A DNA stretch of 64,000 nt from Piper betle (lineage: Eukaryota > Streptophyta > Magnoliopsida > Piperales > Piperaceae): positions 34,776 through 98,775 of the forward strand of contig JAURVB010013868.1 of the NCBI GenBank assembly GCA_033002965.1, in the 5' to 3' direction. Numbering within the stretch: the first letter of the stretch is position 1; every line of letters begins with the position of its first letter. Of the stretch, positions 37,277 to 49,561 are shown one piece after another. The position numbers and the translations under genes were made by a program. The notes beneath the pieces were generated by a model. It did no database searches. It was given only the letters and a program-made list of their open reading frames with translations, and was not told the origin of the DNA.

Positions 37277-40200
37277 ACTAGTACGATTGGGCAAATGCTT
37301 AACCAGCCTAACCTAGAGTTAAAAACATAAGCATGAGTATGCCCACTGTCAAGGTTTTACTTTTCATATTTAAGTTTCTTGTTAGGCAATCCTAGAGAAG
37401 AGATGTTGGAGAAATATGAAGAAATTTCAGAAATATTAATATTATAAAAGTTTCAAAGTTGATTTTTGTAAATTATTAACCACTAGTTATGTTTAGACAT
37501 TTTAAAGCTGATAGAATAGCACCAAGAAATAGATATTCTGGAGACTGACAGTCAGTGGGAGTGTATCATAAATGTAAAAAGAATACTAGTTGTCACTTTT
37601 AATTGCACAAGCTGAATGAAAGTCTATTATACCCCTTCGATTAGATGGATAAGCACCCTTGGCATTTTGAAACATCTAGATTTCACCATCCTTAACTGTT
37701 AAACCCACTCTCAGGGAGACGGATAAGCCCATCAATAAATTTCTCCAAAAAAACATGCCTTACTATTCATATGGGATTTCGAAAAGGAGCAGAATGGTGC
37801 ACTCTTATGCCCTCATTAGGTCACCATATATAAGAACATTCTCGATACCAAGCTATGAGAGGGGCCAATCAAAGTTACTGATGAACAATGTTAATTGATC
37901 CAAGTTTGACCCATGGTTTGCCATTTCGGCCGTATATTGGCTGGACATATGCCGGTTGACAGGTTTTGTGATTTGCTGAAATGAAATTCACAGCCAAAAT
38001 CGATTTCACTTATTTTTCGTTGGTGATATCTAAATTGTTGCTAGCAAAACTGTCAACTCTTTTTGTTTTGGTTCAAACCTATTAGCCCATCTATACCAAA
38101 TTAGTTGTTTTGTCTCATTAATCTATTAGCCTTTGTTGGTCCCTCATATTTGTACCTAATTACTTTGTTTGCAACTTTGATTATTATCTTAATTATATAT
38201 TAGCTTATTAATTTTAATTTTCTTTACATTAATTATTAAAACTTATTAAGTGCTTTGTAAGGAAACCTTCATTGTATTTAGTGGATTTTTTATAAGTATC
38301 TTTCTTAGTGTATTATTAGTAGCTTATTAATATTAATTGATTTATATTAAGAAAATAAGCTAACAATTATTTTAGTTAATGTGTACTATTATTATGAACT
38401 TTGTTGTTTGGGTTCTAAACCATGTTTATGCATTGAAAAGCTATAGAATAATCATTCCTATCTCATAATAATATATTATAAGCATTGTAATTTTTTTAAA
38501 AAAATTGCCAGTATATATGCAACATCTCAGCCAACCAGACGTCCAAAACGAAATCGAAATCCGACATTGAAAGCCTTGGTTTGACCATAAAAGTTTCACG
38601 GAAGTTGATCCTTGGAGTTTGATTATCAAATCATTTTGCAACTAATCTTGCATTCAATTTCTAAATAGACACTGAATGGCACCCTACAGGGTGCTTTCCA
38701 ACCTACATTTCCGTATCTCATTGGAGGTTGGTGCCTACATTTTATCTTCGTAGTTGCCATGCTAATCATAAGTACCTAAGGCCTTAAACAAAGGACGTTG
38801 GTAAAAGAACAACAATGCCTTAAGAGTACAGAAATTGCCAAGATACAAACATCGAACAACCACCCTCAAAGAGAACTTACCTGCCTGAGACATCCACAAT
38901 GTCAAACAAATGAAATAGCTGACAATACGAAAGAGTACAGAAAAGGAATTTTTGTATGCTAGTGCACATGAAAGCCTTCAGCTAATGAGAAATCATATAA
39001 TATGACATCTGTATGGAATGATTTGGACACTTACACAGTACTGCAGTCTGTTTTGTAAAACCATAGGATGTTGCATTTATAATGTCAAATATTTGGTAGC
39101 AATCAGGAAAGGTATGCTAGATATGTTCAAGTGCCATATTAGAACAAATTGAAGCTGTTTCTTTCAGCAAGACTCTTCAAACACAATGGATTAATGTCTG
39201 GCTGTTCCGTCGGCAGTGAAATTAAATGTTTGATGGCACTTCTTTTATCGGGAAATACGGAATAAATGTATGTGGTGAAGGTGGCGAATACAAAACTCTC
39301 ATGCTTGATTGCCCTCTATTTATAGTAAGTTGTCACCTTCTTTATTTTCATCAGTGTATTTAATACTTCAATTTTTTTGTAGTTTAGATCAGTAAAAAGA
39401 GGAAATAAGACTTCATGGTTTCTTTTTTCTTCAAGGTCTGATTGGTTTGATAGATTATGAGAAAGAAAAAGAAAAAGATTTAAGAAAGAAAAAGAAAAGA
39501 AAAATAAATTAATTTTCCTATCATTTTCTCTCATATGTATGGTTAGAAAGAAAATAAAATTTGTAAAACTTCTCTCACTTTCTATCATTTCCTTGCTTTT
39601 TCTGTAGGAAAATGGTTGTGAGAGTTTTCCATCACGATGGAAAACCAATTTTCTTTCCTCATATTTTCTTGCAAACCAACAAGCAATAATGTGAGAAAAG
39701 TACACTTTTCTCACAATCCAAACAAGACCTTAGGTGTAGCATAAGTACGAAAGTTAGCGAGCAACTCTGAGTCAAGTTTCTCTTGGCTCAAGATTGGCTC
39801 ATTTCTATTCATGTTAGGCCTGATCCTAATTGAATTGAGCTTCCTCACTTTATAGGTATCCTAAATCTCTATGATTTAGGTTTAATTGAATTTTTGTCAA
39901 AGATTTGTGCTCTAATTTATCATAGAAACATCTTAAATAATTAATATTTATTTGAAAAGCTATATCGAAGATCTATACTATAATAAATCTTCTTCCATAA
40001 TATCCTGAAGGTGGTTGGGGACGTGGATCCTTATGTAGGCTCCATGTGATACATACATAACATTCCATATAGTTGATCATAAAAATACCTTTAAAAATAC
40101 CTTACATATGGAACTGTTATCATGGAAAAATTTTTATGTGTATTAGTCATAGTAAAATTTAAAATTTCTACTTATTTATTTAAGGTGAAGCTTCCAGTCT

Positions 40201-43077
40201 GAGTTTTCTTGGTTTAAGCTGAAGCTGAGCTCTGAGTCAAGCTGGAATGTTGGATTGTGCAGCCTGGAATTGATTCTAGCTGGCACAGCTAGTTATCATG
40301 CTTATGCATCGCTACTGTTTTCTTATTATTCTGTACGCAAAAATGATCAGTTATGTCTGCAAACGGTTGTATAGTGCCAAACATTATATATGTTCAAATT
40401 TCAGAAAGCTCGAATTATTTTGGATGATTTTCAAGTTATTCTTCACTCACCTGACTCCATAGCTTCAGTTGATGTCCTTCATCCCTCAGCCTTCCATCTA
40501 GAAGAGAAAGTTCAATGCAGAAGTGATGACTGTAAGAATGCTGACAATTCTTCTTTTGTACATGAGGTGCAAGGAGCCAACAAATTGAAGTATGGAGCAG
40601 GATGTCAAATTACCAATGAGAAACCTTTAGAGTGTGAAGTCTTTATTGGTGGAGATGTCTGATGCATTTAAAAAATGGAAGGGGCTACATATTCCATTTG
40701 TTGTTGGATCAAGGATACTGAAAATTCTGGCAGTATGTAATCTCTTACAAATGCATCTAAACATTTTTTATTACTATTTAATGCCTTGTTGATTGTATTT
40801 GTGATGGGTATTATGTCATCAATTTGAATCTGTATCTATTCGGAGATACAAAATCCATTCTGCGAACAGCTGCTTATGCAGGCTGCGATTGTGAATGATG
40901 ACAATGGTGACGATGGTGGGGGTGATAATTGTGTAAGCTATGCCAATTAAACTTACATGTTGTAATGAATATGGAGTCCGTAAAATTATTAAGACATACA
41001 TACGAGAATGACTTTCATGAAGTATTTGTGTGTGCTTAGAAGCTTTACTGGAGGTTTTTGGTGGGTAATTTTAGAATGTTATTATACTAAATAAGATTAA
41101 ATTAAACTTACTAATATATTATCCATTTGCTAATGGCTCACTGTTTCCTATTTCTCATTGGTAGGTCGTAGATTAGAAACTGATTTAGCGACAGCTCTTC
41201 AAAGGATAGAATCAGGACTTGCAGAAGATGGCTTTGGTTGGGCTGATGTTTTTTATGTACATCTCTATAATGCTGACATGGACAATTTTGCTTCTGCCAA
41301 TGAGACATACGTGAGCTTCATTACTGAGAAAAAATGCCATATGGGTGTACCATCTCTCAGCACTATAGAGATTCCACTTCTTGAATCTAGACTTGGTAAA
41401 GCTTTTACAGAAGTGCTAGTCACAAATGATAAGAGGAAGAGAGTTTTGCACGTTTAAAGTATTTCTTGCTGGGCACCTAGCTGCATTGGGCCTTATGGTC
41501 AGGTATCTAAATAACCTCAAGGAGGCTCCAAATATTGTTTTTTATAATTTTTATTATATCTGAAATTGTCATTTCTACTGTTATGTCAGGTAAGTTTGCA
41601 CAATAGTGTTCTTTACATGGCTGGTCAATTAGGACTTGACCCACCCACGATGAAGCTTTGTTCTGGTGGTGCTGCTGCAGAAATGAAGGAAGCTCTTAAA
41701 AATTGTGAGGCAGTTGCCAACTGCTACAATTGTTCTCTGGCTGGCTCGTCTATTCTCTTTGTTGTCTACTGTGCAGCAAGCCTATCTTCTGGTGATAGGT
41801 TACAAGTACAAGAACAACTGCAGGATTTTTGAAGAAGTTATCTGCAGAAAGCTGGCTTGATCATTCACTGAGTGACAGGCAATAGCCAGTTTATCTGTAC
41901 ATACTTGTGTCCAACCTCCCAAAAAGGTACACATTTTATTCTATATTTAAGGTTTGTTCTAAAGTGGCAATTAGCTTGAGAGCATCAATATTGGTAATGA
42001 AATTAAAAATAAATTATGAATAGTTGTTTTGGATTGTTCTCTTATTCCGATGGATAGTGATTGGCTGTTAAATTTTGAACTTGGTTATGCCTTACACGTG
42101 TGTTACCTACTTATTCTATTGTGGTGACTACATTAATTAGAACTTAAAAAAGATCATGATGGTAATGGTATAAGGTACTTCTGTAATTTAACTACAAAAT
42201 CATAAATACCTACATTTCTCACAGTATAATTGTTAAAGTCGTGGAGGAGAAAAGAGAAGCATATGGTCTATCTGTTGGTGGTGATCAACACCATAATACA
42301 TATAGAGGATTCCGTAGAAACTTGATAATGATTAGACTCTAGGAGAGAAGTTTGGAAGGGGAGTGAAGGAACTTCCTTGACTATTTTTCTTCCTCTTTTG
42401 TTGACTTTGTGTGTGAGAAAGGCTTTCTCGTGTCTTTATTTGCCCACTGCTGTTCCCTATTTCAAGATCTGGTTCCATTTTCTTAGAAAGTAAAGATGGA
42501 TGGTGTGCTTGTGGATGTTGGCTGCTACTATCCAATTGCCCAAAGTGGTTTGCTGCTGGATTTTCTTTACTATGTGCTGTTTCTGACATTGTCTCTTCTT
42601 GTTCAGAAATTGTTGTCCTCGCTCATTCTGTAGAAGATGCTGCTTTTAATGAATTTGTTGTTTTTATTTTTAATCCATGAAATGTCCTTCCTGTTGCTGC
42701 TGCTGTAAATTGCAGCTTCCGCTTTCAACATTATTTATTTTTCGATCTGTTGCCTTTCTTTACTATTGTGAATAGAGAGATTATGAGGGGAGATGACCAG
42801 GTGAAGAGGTTTCAAATTTAACCTGTTTGACATCGTAGGCTTGAGGCTCCATGTATAGAGACTAAAATCAAGGTCCAAGTACAAGTATTAATGTGACGAG
42901 AACAAGAAATGCTCGTAATATAACCCAACTAATAATAATATTCCTGATAATGAAATAGGGAACACGAAGAAACAAACATTGCTAATCAATATATTTACTA
43001 ATTATGAAAGTTTCTTTATATTCTTGCATCTGATACTATGTTGGACATTGAATAAATGTGTGTGACACCATGTAATA

Positions 43078-43955
43078 GAGAGTTTATGCAATGATTACTT
43101 CAGGATAAAATCCTATTTGGTTTTTAAAATCATGCATCTCTTAAAGTGATTAGATTTATTCTGATATATTCAAGTAAGATAATCATAATCTGCTAAATCA
43201 AAATCACCATCTAATAAAATAAGAATTATAATCAGTTGTAAGGTCTGACAACCTTTATTTGCTGTACGACCCAATCAGCATTAAAATGTGCATAAGTAAT
43301 AGCACCCATTAATTACTGAATTTTCAAAATTGCCAGTGAAGGCATATAATAGGTGTTGAAATGCTATTTGCTGATTGGGTCTTACAGCCTATAACGCTGT
43401 AAGATCTTACAGCAGATTATTACTTATAAAATGTGGATGTTAAATGTCTTAATAGTGGAAATGGGCCCATGTGGCTTATCATAAGATACCTTCCAATGCT
43501 CATTAAAAAGATATACATGTATCATTTGCGAGCATGTCTTTTTCCTGAATATACCAACTCTTCTTTAAAAGGAACCATTTTGTAATGTAAGTTATGGCAT
43601 ACTTCTACTCTTATTACTATATTCTATGGTGAATATGGAGATTATGAAATGATCACATCGGTATAAAATCCTAATCATTTTTAAAATCTCGCATCTCTAT
43701 GTGTGATGAGATTTATTCTGATAGATTAAAATAAGATAATCATAATCTGCTAAGTACAGATCACCATCTGTTAAAATAAGGATGTTAAATGTTTAATAAT
43801 AGTGGAAATAGGCTCCATATGGCAAATCACGCCATACCTTCCAGCACTTGTGAAGAAGAGACCTATCCGTATCATTTACCATCATGTCTTTGTCCTGATT
43901 ATATCAACTCTTCTTGGAAGTGAATTATCTTTACAACAGAAGTTATGGCACTCTG
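43078..43955 (+). repeat. tandem duplication in DPH6 intron 9, one copy holding a MITE
   Basis: Unit A (43078-43220 plus 43429-43615) and unit B (about 43635-43955) share the phrases ATAAAATCCTA, TGATTAGATTTATTCTGATA-like, AAGATAATCATAATCTGCTAA, TCACCATCT, then TTAAATGT, TAATAGTGGAAAT and CATGTCTTT. Unit A is interrupted by a 200-base MITE that unit B lacks. Unit B runs into the acceptor of DPH6 exon 10; just before it CACTCTTATACTATTTTGTTAT is nearly doubled. Confidence 0.8.
43223..43428. mobile_element. MITE, copy 2
   Basis: Left end ATAATCAGTTGTAAGGTCTGAC; right end, complemented, ATAATCTGCTGTAAGATCTTAC. Both inner parts carry GACCCAATCAGC in inverted orientation. The interior (AATTACTGAATTTTCAAAATTG, AGGTGTTGAAATG) matches 2700-2893. 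Inverted repeats are about 50 bases long. The duplicated neighbour at 43740-43790 gives the empty site. Confidence 0.8.
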
Positions 43956-45119
43956 CTGATTTGATTACTCTTATACTATTTTGTTATCACTCTTATACTA
44001 TTTTGTTATCTAACAGAGCCCTTGTAGAAGTAAAGCCACATCTTCATGCTCCTGTTGAGGAAATTAGTACTCCAGCAGGTTTGCAGAACCAAGATCTCAC
44101 AGATGAACCTAATTTATGGGGGGTTTGCACATCAGATGTGCTAATTCTTGCTGTCAACAGTATGTTTTTCGTGGAAAGATTTATACTGCAGTTATTTCTA
44201 TTACAGAGGAGACTGCAGCAAGAGCCTGTCGAGAAACTAATGATTGTGATGAAAAGCAATTGAAAAGAATTGCGAGGCTTTGCATCAACCTTCTTGACCA
44301 GATCCTTAAGAACAATAATTTTTCATGGGCAGAGTTGATGGTAAGTTCTTTGGTATATGATTCCACGTGCATGATAAAGTTATTTAGGGTTTTTAGTTGG
44401 TATGAAAGTAATGTCAAAGGCATGAAAATTTAAATTAGACAAACTAACTAAAAATAGTTATATTTAATGTCTTCTATATCCCATGTACAATTTTTTTTTC
44501 TCTTTTTCTTATTTTGATAAATAAGAAAAAGGAGTAAAATTTTTTGCACATAGGAGAATGTATGGTGTAGTACTCATCATTAATTTGAACACAAAACATA
44601 TTATACATGTAGTAGTTTTTCTTAGAAAAATGATATGCATATATGCTACATGTAGCAAAAAAACATTGATTTTCCACAAAAAATTATCCATTTTTAGAGC
44701 ATTTTATGATAAGATAAAAGTAAGACTTCACACCGAGTAATCCCCCTAGAAAATTTTATCTCCATCAATTTCTTATAAAAAACACATAAATTAATTCTTT
44801 GTACATTACAACTAAGAAAATTTCATGCATTTTACATCTTTTTCATGCCAACCAAACGGATCCTTAATGAAAATGTCATACTAAAACTTTTCCTACTGTC
44901 CGTACCTGAGGATCTACTTCTCGAACAACCTTGGGATTACAGAAATATTAGATGTTGCTTTTGTGGATGCATTTGACGAATTTGCAAGAATAAGAAAAAG
45001 AACAGAAACACTTGATATTGCGCAGAGAATTTTCAATCTAATTCCTGTGGTTGGATCTGGAAGAGATGCTAGTTTTGAAAATTTGATCACACTTGAAGTA
45101 CTAGCCACCAAGCTTTGAA

Positions 45120-46129
45120 GCCCGCAGTGCCCACAGTTTTTTCTTTCTCCCAAAAGATATAATTTTACAAGTAAAACACAATTCATACATTGCTTACGCT
45201 CTTTCATTAAACATGCAATGATCTATTTAAAGAATGTTAATGAAGGATGGATGACCTTGGGGGTGCAAGTTGATTGAAGAGCTTTTGAAGGATGATTTAA
45301 TCTAGATTAGATCAATCAATTGGGATAAATTATTTTGTATAAGGTCAGATTTGTGTGGTATGGGGTTGGATGGCGATCTAATAACTTTCTTCTCACAGAG
45401 AAGAGGGAGGGAGATATTGATATGCTGCATATTTTTGAAGGATAATGTGCCAAACTGTCTTAAAATTGTACAGTTGCAGATGACAAGGAGTGACCAAAAT
45501 TTTATGAAAGCCTGCCACGCTTGGTGGGAAACACTGTAGCTGTGAAAATGACTTTTGTAGAATTTTGGTTAGGAGAGGCTAACTAAATGGGACATAAGGT
45601 ATGAATGCAAACTAAAAAATGATCCGAATGTGTATGATGTTAATGCTAATGTGTGGCCTGAAATTGATAGAAGCGGCCAATGGGTCCATAGCATTGATAC
45701 TCTTTTTAATTTTTTTTTTTGGGCTTGGCAAGTGGTCATAACTTACAACAGTCATTTGAATTTGATTAAGCCAATTTATATGTGGGAAACTTTTTAAGGA
45801 TCTTGAGCCCTGATCGACAGGTAAATTGTGTTCTCTAACAACTAGAAAATGCCAGACAATTTAATATGGCTCTGAAAAGAAAACCAGTTTAGTATTTGTT
45901 GCTAAATATGTATCGTGTTTTCCTACCAATGAACGTCGGAAATCATGTCTACGTAGGAAAGTCATAAAAAACAATATTTTCCAATTATATGTACGATAAA
46001 TTATAATAATTACTTTTAAAAAATAAATCAGAATAATTGAGATCAAATTTGCTCCTATATGATTACTTTTAGCTGATTAATTGTCATGACTTGTATTTAC
46101 AAGTAGCTTTTCTTTTTTATGTCATCAAG
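45120..46129. other. no gene recognised
   Basis: DNA between the DPH6 and ClpR1 remnants. A 62-codon frame at 45351-45539 lacks any family resemblance. Earlier ClpR1 exons were not found here. Confidence 0.4.
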
Positions 46130-46573
46130 AACAGTGACACTCTTGTCAAACTTTTGGCAAGACACACTAGCAATGTAAGAAGTATAGTATTTGTTGTCCT
46201 GTGAAATTTTAAATGTTATTTGTCCTTAAATTGACTTTGCAGCTCATTGTGAATAGTCGGAAGAGCATTTGGCAAAAGTAATGAGGTCTTTTTACATGGA
46301 TGCGGTGAAGGCTCAAGAATTTGGTATCATTGACAAAGTAAGGTTTCTTTTTACAACCATTAATGCAAATTTATTCTTTCGGCACAACTACATTTGCAGT
46401 ATAATTTGATTCTTACTTTTATCAAAAGTCCGCTTTCATTCAATATTCAATTCTGTTGATGTTTTCTTTTCCTGTAGATTCTTTGGCGTGGTCAAGAGAA
46501 GATAATGGAGGATGTGGCCTCGGCAGGAGAATGGGACAAAAGGGCAGGCATTAAATTTTTGGATCGGTTTTAA
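46130..46573 (+). pseudogene. ClpR1-like C-terminal fragment (plastid Clp core subunit)
   Basis: ClpR1 is a non-catalytic subunit of the chloroplast Clp protease core. Three exons of the C-terminal end remain: 46130-46174 (TLVKLLARHTSN), 46243-46335 (EEHLAKVMRSFYMDAVKAQ and EFGIIDK) and 46478-46573 (ILWRGQEKIMEDVA and WDKRAGIKF), with GT-AG introns between, so it is not a processed copy. Exon 2 has a TAG (CE then stop then SEEH), and the N-terminal and middle exons are absent. Assignment to ClpR1 among Clp subunits rests on the FGVIDxILWRGQEKI-type end and is likely but not certain. Confidence 0.75.
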
Positions 46574-46579
46574 GCCTTT

Positions 46580-46985
46580 AGAAAATGTTCAAACTCGGCT
46601 CAAAATTAAATGAGTTTTGAACATTTGAGTTCGATTCGAATATTTTTATATTATTTGAGCTCGACTATACTTAAATTTTTAACGAGCTCGAACCTAGATC
46701 GTTAGTGAGCTCGATTAGCGTGGATTAAATGCACGACCTCCAAGCCTTTAACTTGAATACATACTATTTAAGTTATTTTATTATTATATTGTATATAAAT
46801 AAATATAATTAATTATAATTAAATTTATTAGTATATATATATATATAATATAAAGACTATATTATTATATTATTTTATCAAATTAAGTTTGAGTTATAAT
46901 TGAGTTAAGTCGAGTTAAATATTATTTTATTCAAACTCAGTTTGAAAAATTTAATTTCGAATATTTAAATGTCGTTTGTGTCTGA
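46580..46985 (-). mobile_element. hAT-like non-autonomous element, inverted diverged copy
   Basis: The reverse complement of this segment matches the interior of 52130-52908: TCAACTCAGTTATAATTCGA-like, GATAAAGTAATATAATAATA, TTTAATTGTAACTAATTATA and TATTCAAGTTAAAG. The TTCGAGCTC-type phrases of both ends are recognisable. Ends are eroded, so limits are approximate. It starts directly after the ClpR1 stop. Confidence 0.7.
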
Positions 46986-48777
46986 AAATAGATGTGGATC
47001 TATTTATGTATGGGGCGATTGCCCCTGAAAATCTAGGGGAATATCATTCACGCTGCATTTTTCAAGAAAAAGTGCAGAATAGTTGTACAATGAATGTAGC
47101 AAAACTCACGTCGTGTTGTCGGGCATACTTTTAAATATGAGGAAACTGCCTTCCGTCATTTGGAAATTAGCTTAATGGAAATTTTCGTTTTTAATGGCTA
47201 ATAATTATTTTTTGGCCATTTAGGTCAAGCACAGTTTCCTGGTGCGTCTTACCTGCCAAGGGGGCTTTTTTACCCAAAGTTGCCCAGAGTGTTTAATTGG
47301 TATATCAAGGGGCAGGCAAACCTGGATTTGCATCTTCTTACTCAGAATGAAGTTTGATGAAATCATGCGATTCAATTTTGATACTATTGATAAATGTTGC
47401 AATGCTCCAACGTTTGACAGGGTGGTGAGGGCCATGACGAAAATAACAAAATTGGTTGTAATGGACTGGTAATGTGGTTTAGTTAAACTAGCTTAGTTGT
47501 ACGTAAGAATGAATTAGAGGTGGCATTATTTGGACAGATGTTAGGCAACGAATTGTTTGTCCCTCCGCTGGCCATCAAAGTAGTTTTGTATGAAAAGTTA
47601 GACATCTACAGCCAAAATCCTTTGAAGATGACTGGCTTGGTCATGCAAGGACTTTATGGACATGGTTGGACTTGGCCATGTAAGAAATCTATAGTTGTGT
47701 TTTTCCCCATTTGATGGCAAGCCTTTTTTCTATCTTTACAAAACTCAGCTGTAAAATTTGAGAATCACCTCGCTAGCTGGTTTACGTTTCTATGGACAGG
47801 TGAATCCTATGTCAATAAAAAACTGGATTGAAGGGAGGGTAACAGAAAGGGTCCAGAAATGGAAATTTTTTATAACAACATATAGAAGATGGATTGACAG
47901 CAGGAATTCAGGTAGAAGATGAGGAAGTTGGCAGAAAAATCCAACTGGTTATGATTATGGAAAATGGAGATGAGGGGAAGAACTTTAGCTAAGATAAAGA
48001 GCATAGTCTTTCTTTAAAAAAGAAAAACTAAGCCGTTGATATGATCACAGGACGGTCCAAAACATGCACGAGCAAAGGCATTGGTGCCTATGTAGTAAAG
48101 GCTTACTTGATTTATTGATTTATTAATTAATTTAAATTAAATAAAAAATAGTGAAGAACATATTTAATCATATAAAAAAAGGTGAAAAAAATTGCTTAAT
48201 TCAACTGAGTTGACTTTAAATAAAAAAATATTAGAAGGCTCTATTATAACTATTTACTAATTTAATTAATTTTTATTGGTCATTTTATATATAATTATAA
48301 AATTCATCTCTACCTTGACTTTAATTTTAAAATATTTAATTGTTAAAATTTCCCTTTGACGAGATTATTAATTTAGATCTTTATTTACTTATTTCCTAGT
48401 TTGTAACATTAATTTACAAATTAATTAATATTTTGTGAGTGAAAAGTTAGTTTAGAATCTTAAATAACTATAATTTATAACCTATTAATATTATCAGTAT
48501 ATGATATATAAAATGGTGAAAATTTAATTACAAATGGTAAAAATTTGGTTATGACATAATTTTCAAGTCGGTTAATGGTCCGGTTGGGTAAAAGATATTA
48601 AAATAATAAATGATTACGATAGAATTAACCGAGCCGGAGGCATTTAGAGCCCTAAATTAATTAAAGATGATTCCGAGACGGCACGCAAAAGGAATTCACG
48701 TAAAAGTAGCCCTAAAAGGGGAATATATTCGATAGGAACCCCTCCTCGGCCACTTTCCTCCTCATCTGAGCCGCAGT
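46986..48777. other. intergenic with unassigned frames
   Basis: A non-AT-rich part at about 47220-47715 has short frames on both strands without a domain I know. 48100-48600 is AT-rich and empty. The CT/CCTCC-rich sequence from about 48730 looks like a plant core promoter and leader. Confidence 0.4.
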
Positions 48778-48851
48778 CATAAACCATCTCCCTCCCTCTT
48801 CTTCTCTGCTCCTCCCATCAATCTCGAGCAAGAAAGCGCTGTTGGGAACAG
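48778..48851 (+). other. probable 5' untranslated exon of the GLTP gene
   Basis: A CT-rich leader (CTCCCTCCCTCTTCTTCTCTG) ends in GGGAACAG followed by GTGAGATC, a strong donor. A leader intron of about 700 bases to just before the ATG at 49562 is inferred; several AG acceptors lie at 49538-49550. Confidence 0.55.
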
Positions 48852-49561
48852 GTGAGATCTCATCCCATCCCCTCGCCCCGCCCAAATTAAGCCCAGATCC
48901 CGTCCGATCGGCCGAAGCATGATCACTCTTTCTTCCATTTTATACCATGATCTGAACTTCTATGATAATGCCCCCCAGTATGAGCACGCGTGTGCTTGTT
49001 TTTAGATATTGATATTCTTCCTTTATCATCTGCATTTTTTCCTATTTAATTGGGCGATTTTTTCGATTCAGGTGAATCGCATAGGAATTTGGCAGTTTTT
49101 TACCATTTATTGCTGAAATGTTGCTCCGCTACAACTTTTTTGTTGTCCTCCGTTTAGATTTAGTGGAAGACCAGACTGTGTTGCATAGTTTCTGTTAAAG
49201 TTTTCTGTTTATAAAACAAAATGTGTTGTATATTCGGTATCCTGAGCATGAAATTTTTATGGTTGTGACCATCGTTGTATTCTGCTGAAACTTGTCGATT
49301 TGTTGTCTCCATAATTGAATCTGTATAAAAAAACAAAATAGTCTATGAACTTTTTTTCCCTGCATTCTATTGAAAGTGATCTGTATTCCTTGTCATCCAG
49401 GATGAACAAATTTTTTTCCCTATTATTAATGTTTTCTTAAGTGTCTGTTAGCAGCATGTTTGATACGGGGGGATCATATTTGCTAGGTGGAAAGTGATTT
49501 GTGTTCCTTACTACGTCGAGATTATTCTGTTCTTCTTAGATAGTTAGCTTGGGACTGTGTG

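Larger units (their letters stand above)
34730..45119 (+). pseudogene. DPH6: DPH6-like diphthine-ammonia ligase, decayed
   Basis: Intact plant DPH6 joins an N-terminal PP-loop ATP-binding domain to two RidA-like domains and catalyses the last step of diphthamide formation on eEF2. Exon remnants: 34730-34920, 35025-35104, 35700-35926, 36048-36080, 36176-36244, 39252-39324, 40405-40732, 41165-41502, 41590-41926, 44017-44340, about 44903-45119. Landmarks are VALISGSKDSCFATMKC (PP-loop, relatives SGGKDS), IASDYQRLRVESACSRLGLV, YGINVCGEGGEYKTLMLDCP, FITEKKCHMGVPSLSTIEIP, MAGQLGLDPPTM and IPVVGSGR. Lesions: in-frame stops at 34880-34882, at about 35731 (PGD then stop), 41455 (LHV then stop) and about 41884; frameshifts near 35780, 36190, 40680, 41825 and 44137; the acceptor before exon 6 reads GG instead of AG. 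Translation from the first ATG would end after 50 residues. A working copy elsewhere is expected. Confidence 0.9.

Noticed and set aside
45351..45539. 62-codon frame as an upstream ClpR1 exon
   Set aside because: No similarity to Clp subunits and no splice phase that links it to 46130.
47242..47714. Two consecutive plus-strand frames
   Set aside because: No recognisable domain and no continuity between them; could be a remnant but unsupported.
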